From the NCBI GenBank assembly GCA_035384605.1, contig DAOOIV010000065.1, forward strand, positions 11,384 through 17,378: DNA of 5,995 nt, read 5' to 3'. The stretch is from Phycisphaerae bacterium (lineage in GTDB: Bacteria; Planctomycetota; Phycisphaerae; UBA1845; PWPN01). The position numbers and the translations under genes were made by a program. The notes beneath the pieces were generated by a model. That model saw only the letters and a list, made by a program, of their open reading frames with translations, was not told where the DNA came from and ran no database searches. This document shows positions 3,153 to 5,995 of the stretch, one piece after another; position 1 is the stretch's first letter; every line of letters begins with the position of its first letter.

Positions 3153-5995
3153 TTGGATACGACTGCCATTCGAGACGCGGCCTTGCGGTGTCGTGCGGTG
3201 CTGATGGAGGCTCTGCGCGCGGCGGGCGCGGAGCCCGGCAGGATCGAGACGCGCAAGGCGGCCGCGACGCATCTTCTGAGGGCCGCCGCGAACCGAATGC
3301 TACAAGCCCGCGGCCTGGATGCCGGAGTCCTTGATTACCTGCTGCCGCTCAACGAGACTCCCCCTCTTGGCAAGGGGGGGCAAGGGGGGGTGGCAGGGCG
3401 GGACGTTCCTCGTGATGCGAGTGTCGGCAGGCCCCAGAATCCTCTTCGGGGCCTTCCAGGTGGAGGATTCTCATCCTCGTCTTTGCCAACTGTGGAACGG
3501 ATTTCGTCAAGAAAGACGGCCCGGAGGGGATTCCGGGACGAGCGGTACTCATTGTTAGCGTCTTCCGTCCCATCCCCAGCGAGGGTTGGGGAGTCATCGG
3601 ACACCAAGTCCGCACTTGACGCGATTCTGGATGAGCCTCTTCTCGCGGAGGCGTGGCAGCCCGGCAACGAGGAGAGCCTGGGCTGGTTCTACCAATACTT
3701 CAACGAGCCGGACATCGCGGTCTTTCGCGGTTCGCGTCCGCCGAAGGTGACGGCCGAGCTGCTCCCAGCCAAGACGCAGCTTTTCACGCCCCGATGGATC
3801 GTGCGGTTCCTGGTCGAGAACACCCTCGGCCGGCTGTGGTTGCAGATGCATCCCGATTCGCGCCTGGCCGACCGGTTAGAATACCTTGTCCCGCCGGCTG
3901 AGCCGCTGCCGCATGCGAAGCTGAAGCCGGCTTGCGAGATTCGCGTCCTCGATCCGGCCTGCGGAGCGATGCACTTCGGGCTTGTGGTCTTCGATTTGCT
4001 GGCGGAGATGTATCGCGAGGAGCTGGAGCACACCGGGCAGCCAGGTTGGCCCGATCGACCTTCGGTCGCCGGTAAGTCGGCGATTCCAGCCGCGATTCTG
4101 GCCAATAATCTGTTCGGTTTCGATATTGATCCCTTGGCCGTGCGACTGTCGGCCGTGACGTTGTATCTGAAGGCGGTTTCTCTTACTCCGAACACGCCGA
4201 TAGTCCCTCTGCATTTGTACTGCGCCGATGCTTTGCGGCTTGCGGGAGGCATGTTGTGGGAGCACAACAGGGAGATTGGGGAAGCGACCACAGATGTTTT
4301 CGAGGCGACCTATGACGTTGTCGTGACTAATCCGCCGTATCTCGATAGCCGGGATTACGACGCCTCGCTCAAGTCATTCATCGCCAATGCTTATCCGGCC
4401 GGCAAACGCAACCTCTATGGTGCTTTTCTTGAGCGATGCGTTGGCCTTCTCGCCGAAGGCGCGCGGTTAGGTATCATCACCCCGCAGACGTTCATGTTCA
4501 TATCGAGTTTTGCCGACCTGCGGGATGTGCTGCGTCGTTCGGTTGCCATCGAGACGCTCGTACAAGGCGGGCTGGGTACGTTTCCCGACGCGGTGGTCGA
4601 TGCCGCATTCTACGTGCTCCGCCGCGAGGCAGACCCTGGGAACCGTGACGACTGCTTGGGGACATTCTTCCGCCTCACCCGGGCTTCGGGCGCGCAGGCC
4701 AAGCAACAGGCGTTCGAGCAAGCGGTTACCGTGTTGCGGCGCGGGGAAGCCGACAGCCGAGTCTTCCGCTGCCGACAAGGGGATTTCGATCATTTGCCTG
4801 GCCGGCCCTGGGTGTTTTGGATCACGCCTCGCGTGCGAGGTCTGTTCGACCACCTGCCGAGGCTGCGTGAGATCGCCCGGCCGACAGTGGGTTTGCAGAC
4901 CAGTGACAATTTCCGCTTTCTGCGTTTCTGGTGGGAAGTGTTCTTTCGAGATGATCCCGATGATGCGGTTGCCGCCAATCGGTGCATTGCTTTCGGTTGC
5001 CGCGATCGCGCCGCCGCCCTGGCCACCGGCCGCAAGTGGTTCCCGCATATCAAGGGTGGCGACTTTCGTCGCTGGTACGGCAACCAGGAATACGTCGTTA
5101 ATTGGGCGAACGACGGGGCCGAGATTCGCACACTGGGTATCGAATCAGGCAAGGTGGCGTCGCGGCCGCAGAACATGGACTATTACTTCCGGTCCGGTGT
5201 CACCTGGACCCACACCAGCTCACGGGGGTTGAGCGTTCGTATCCTGCCGCCGGGGTTTATCTGCAATGTGGAAGGCATGGCGGCGTTTCAGTTAGACGGC
5301 CGCGGGTCGTCGCTGGAAACGCTGGCGATCATGAACTCGAGCTTCGCCCGCCATGTGATCGATCTGCTGAATCCGACGGTTCATTTCGGTGGGCGGGAGG
5401 TCGGCGATCTGCCGTACCCGCAGGCGGATCCATCAGCGGTGGAGGCGCTTGAGTCGCACGTCTCGCGGGCCATTGAACTGGCACGCCGGAACAGTCTGGA
5501 GGATGAGACGACCTGGGAGTTTGTCCAGCCGCCGGATTGGAGAACCGGGCCGGAAGCTGCGAAGCGGCGTCGTCAGGAACTGGCGGAGATCGAGCGGCTG
5601 ATTGATGAGGAGGTTTATACGCTGTATGTGCTTGGCCCGGAGGATCGGGCGGCTATCGAGGCGGATGTGAACGGAGACCCCCCCCAGCCCCCCCTTGCCA
5701 AGGGGGGGAGGACGGCGAGCCGCTTGCCAAGGGGGGGAGGTGAGAGGGGAGGCTCGCTGTGTCGAGATTCCCATCTCGACACGGGTGACGCGAGATTCCC
5801 GCCCCGCAATGAGGTGGGAGGAAAGGATTCGCCGGATGAAGTGTGCGAGAACGGATTCTCGCACGAGCGAGATGAGGGGTGCGAGAAAGGATTCTCGCAC
5901 GAGCGAGATGAGGGGTGCGAGAACGGATTCTCGCACCAGCGGCGTGTGGATCTGGCTCACCAGCGGCGTGTGGATCTGGCTCACCAGCGGCGTGT
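3153..5995 (+). CDS. PglX/Eco57I-type N6-adenine DNA methyltransferase, 3' end outside window
   Basis: The frame is open from TTG 3153 to the last base, at least 947 codons. The protein should transfer a methyl group from S-adenosylmethionine to adenine N6. An N-terminal helical part (1-69) is followed by repeat-derived residues (70-147). Family landmarks then come in order: LGWFYQYFNEPD (176-187), TQLFTPRWIVRFLVEN (from 208), the SAM-binding motif DPACGAMHF (267-275), FGFDIDP (321-327), catalytic NPPY (393-396), GLQTSDNFRFLRFWWEVF (580-597), KWFPHIKGG (628-636), WYGNQEYVVNW (641-651) and VHFGGREVGDLPYP (743-756). The later motifs belong to the target-recognition half of PglX/type IIG enzymes. 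Residues 843-947 are a repeat-encoded tail. No nuclease motif is seen at the N-terminus, which favours a BREX/DISARM-type or solitary methylase over a type IIG enzyme, but no partner gene is visible. SG is replaced by AM in motif I. No frameshift was found in the part read. Confidence 0.9.
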   Translation, partial: MDTTAIRDAALRCRAVLMEALRAAGAEPGRIETRKAAATHLLRAAANRMLQARGLDAGVLDYLLPLNETPPLGKGGQGGVAGRDVPRDASVGRPQNPLRGLPGGGFSSSSLPTVERISSRKTARRGFRDERYSLLASSVPSPARVGESSDTKSALDAILDEPLLAEAWQPGNEESLGWFYQYFNEPDIAVFRGSRPPKVTAELLPAKTQLFTPRWIVRFLVENTLGRLWLQMHPDSRLADRLEYLVPPAEPLPHAKLKPACEIRVLDPACGAMHFGLVVFDLLAEMYREELEHTGQPGWPDRPSVAGKSAIPAAILANNLFGFDIDPLAVRLSAVTLYLKAVSLTPNTPIVPLHLYCADALRLAGGMLWEHNREIGEATTDVFEATYDVVVTNPPYLDSRDYDASLKSFIANAYPAGKRNLYGAFLERCVGLLAEGARLGIITPQTFMFISSFADLRDVLRRSVAIETLVQGGLGTFPDAVVDAAFYVLRREADPGNRDDCLGTFFRLTRASGAQAKQQAFEQAVTVLRRGEADSRVFRCRQGDFDHLPGRPWVFWITPRVRGLFDHLPRLREIARPTVGLQTSDNFRFLRFWWEVFFRDDPDDAVAANRCIAFGCRDRAAALATGRKWFPHIKGGDFRRWYGNQEYVVNWANDGAEIRTLGIESGKVASRPQNMDYYFRSGVTWTHTSSRGLSVRILPPGFICNVEGMAAFQLDGRGSSLETLAIMNSSFARHVIDLLNPTVHFGGREVGDLPYPQADPSAVEALESHVSRAIELARRNSLEDETTWEFVQPPDWRTGPEAAKRRRQELAEIERLIDEEVYTLYVLGPEDRAAIEADVNGDPPQPPLAKGGRTASRLPRGGGERGGSLCRDSHLDTGDARFPPRNEVGGKDSPDEVCENGFSHERDEGCEKGFSHERDEGCENGFSHQRRVDLAHQRRVDLAHQRR
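3360..3592. repeat. Palindromic repeat cluster inside the methyltransferase reading frame
   Basis: The block begins with a C-run then TTG, and two tandem CAAGGGGGGG copies (3371-3380 and 3381-3390). It contains AGAATCCTC (3436-3444) with its reverse complement GAGGATTCT (3463-3471), GGCCCC/GGGGCC (3430-3435 and 3448-3453), GAGGAT/ATCCTC (3463-3468 and 3473-3478), CCCGGA/TCCGGG (3520-3525 and 3532-3537) and TCCCCA/TGGGGA (3573-3578 and 3587-3592). It encodes PPLGKGGQGGV and Ser/Arg-rich filler with no resemblance to methylase sequence. Conserved methylase sequence resumes at about 3612 in the same frame, so the insert preserves frame. Confidence 0.7.
5679..5740. repeat. C-run/G-run palindrome with a second half copy, in frame
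   Basis: CCCCCCCTTG (5688-5697) and CAAGGGGGGG (5699-5708) are exact reverse complements around one C at 5698. An 18-nt direct repeat beginning CTTGCCAAGGGGGGG occurs at 5694-5711 and 5723-5740. The encoded peptide starts PPQPPLAKGG, close to the PPLGKGG encoded by the N-terminal cluster of the same gene. Peptides of the PPLxKGG type are a familiar product of such repeats when they fall in reading frames. Confidence 0.8.
5759..5782. repeat. Perfect 10-bp stem-loop
   Basis: GTGTCGAGAT (5759-5768) pairs with ATCTCGACAC (5773-5782) over TCCC. It lies within the methyltransferase frame and resembles the hairpins of the 36-bp array that follows (GTG...GAGA then TCTCG...CAC), so it may be a diverged relative. 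Confidence 0.8.
5843..5936. repeat. 36-bp tandem array of perfect hairpins in the coding frame
   Basis: Units start at 5843, 5879 and 5915; the third is cut to 22 nt. Each begins with GTGCGAGAA, a 4-nt loop (CGGA, AGGA, CGGA) and TTCTCGCAC, a perfect 9-bp stem. Full copies 1 and 2 differ by one base. A degenerate copy may precede at about 5814-5840. In the methyltransferase frame the unit encodes the 12-residue repeat CENGFSHERDEG at residues 898, 910 and 922. Confidence 0.9.
5937..5995. repeat. 24-bp tandem repeat running off the right edge
   Basis: Two identical 24-bp copies (5937-5960 and 5961-5984) and 11 nt of a third follow the 36-bp array directly. In the methyltransferase frame each encodes QRRVDLAH. 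The true copy number is hidden by the window edge. It is an ordinary tandem repeat with no spacer. Confidence 0.92.

Noticed and set aside
4467..5048. 193-codon minus-strand ORF inside the methyltransferase gene
   Set aside because: The opposite strand encodes the conserved methylase sequence; this frame has no family resemblance.
4510..5232. 240-codon plus-strand ORF in a second frame of the methyltransferase
   Set aside because: Ser/Arg/Pro-rich shadow frame; the overlapping frame carries the PglX motifs continuously.
5433..5984. 183-codon minus-strand ORF with repeats such as SQIHTPLV
   Set aside because: It is the antisense reading of the methyltransferase end and of the 24- and 36-bp repeats; no ribosome binding site and no conserved domain.
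5843..5995. Possible CRISPR array (36-bp period, palindromic repeats)
   Set aside because: The whole 36-bp period is conserved and the 24-bp units abut directly, so there are no unique spacers; the repeats also keep an open coding frame.
3153..5995. Methyltransferase as a pseudogene
   Set aside because: Despite the repeat inserts no frameshift or stop was found across 947 codons, and the catalytic NPPY is intact.

Overview
The window is GC-rich bacterial DNA, most likely from a planctomycete of the Phycisphaerae type. The main sign is a secreted multidomain glycoside hydrolase ending in two GDFDxDxDVDxxDFxxLxxCLSG-type calcium loops, a dockerin-like tail that this group uses very often. A Tat-type secreted protein and abundant palindromic repeats fit the same picture. 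No RNA gene, transposase or CRISPR array was found.

Layout. Positions 1-174 hold two tandem units of a palindromic repeat whose hairpins all close on an ATAAA/TTTAT loop. Positions 228-2204 (minus strand) encode the secreted hydrolase: signal peptide, clan-A-like barrel, fibronectin III, malectin/CBM57 and dockerin-like repeats. Positions 2205-2457 are a divergent control region with a good promoter on each strand and a 14-bp perfect palindrome over one -35 box. Positions 2458-2976 (plus) encode a small Tat-exported protein whose mature part is almost entirely a Tyr-x-Asp/Asn tripeptide repeat framed by Cys-rich CDGxYCDY motifs. From 3153 to the right edge (plus, incomplete) runs a PglX/Eco57I-type N6-adenine DNA methyltransferase, which starts with TTG and is open to the last base.

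The methyltransferase is the most unusual gene. Two stretches of intergenic-type palindromic repeat DNA lie inside its reading frame without breaking it: one in the N-terminal region (about 3360-3592) and one in a C-terminal tail (5679-5995). They share the 10-mer CAAGGGGGGG and a GGATTCTC core. The tail turns into a 36-bp tandem array of perfect hairpins (12-residue protein repeat) and then a 24-bp array (8-residue repeat). This resembles the in-frame palindromic elements known in Rickettsia genes.

The three genes show no obvious common pathway. The hydrolase probably acts on polysaccharide outside the cytoplasm. The Tyr-repeat protein is an exported structural protein or a modified-peptide precursor of unknown role. 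The methyltransferase is of the kind found in BREX, DISARM and type IIG defence, but no partner gene is visible; any partners would lie beyond the right edge.
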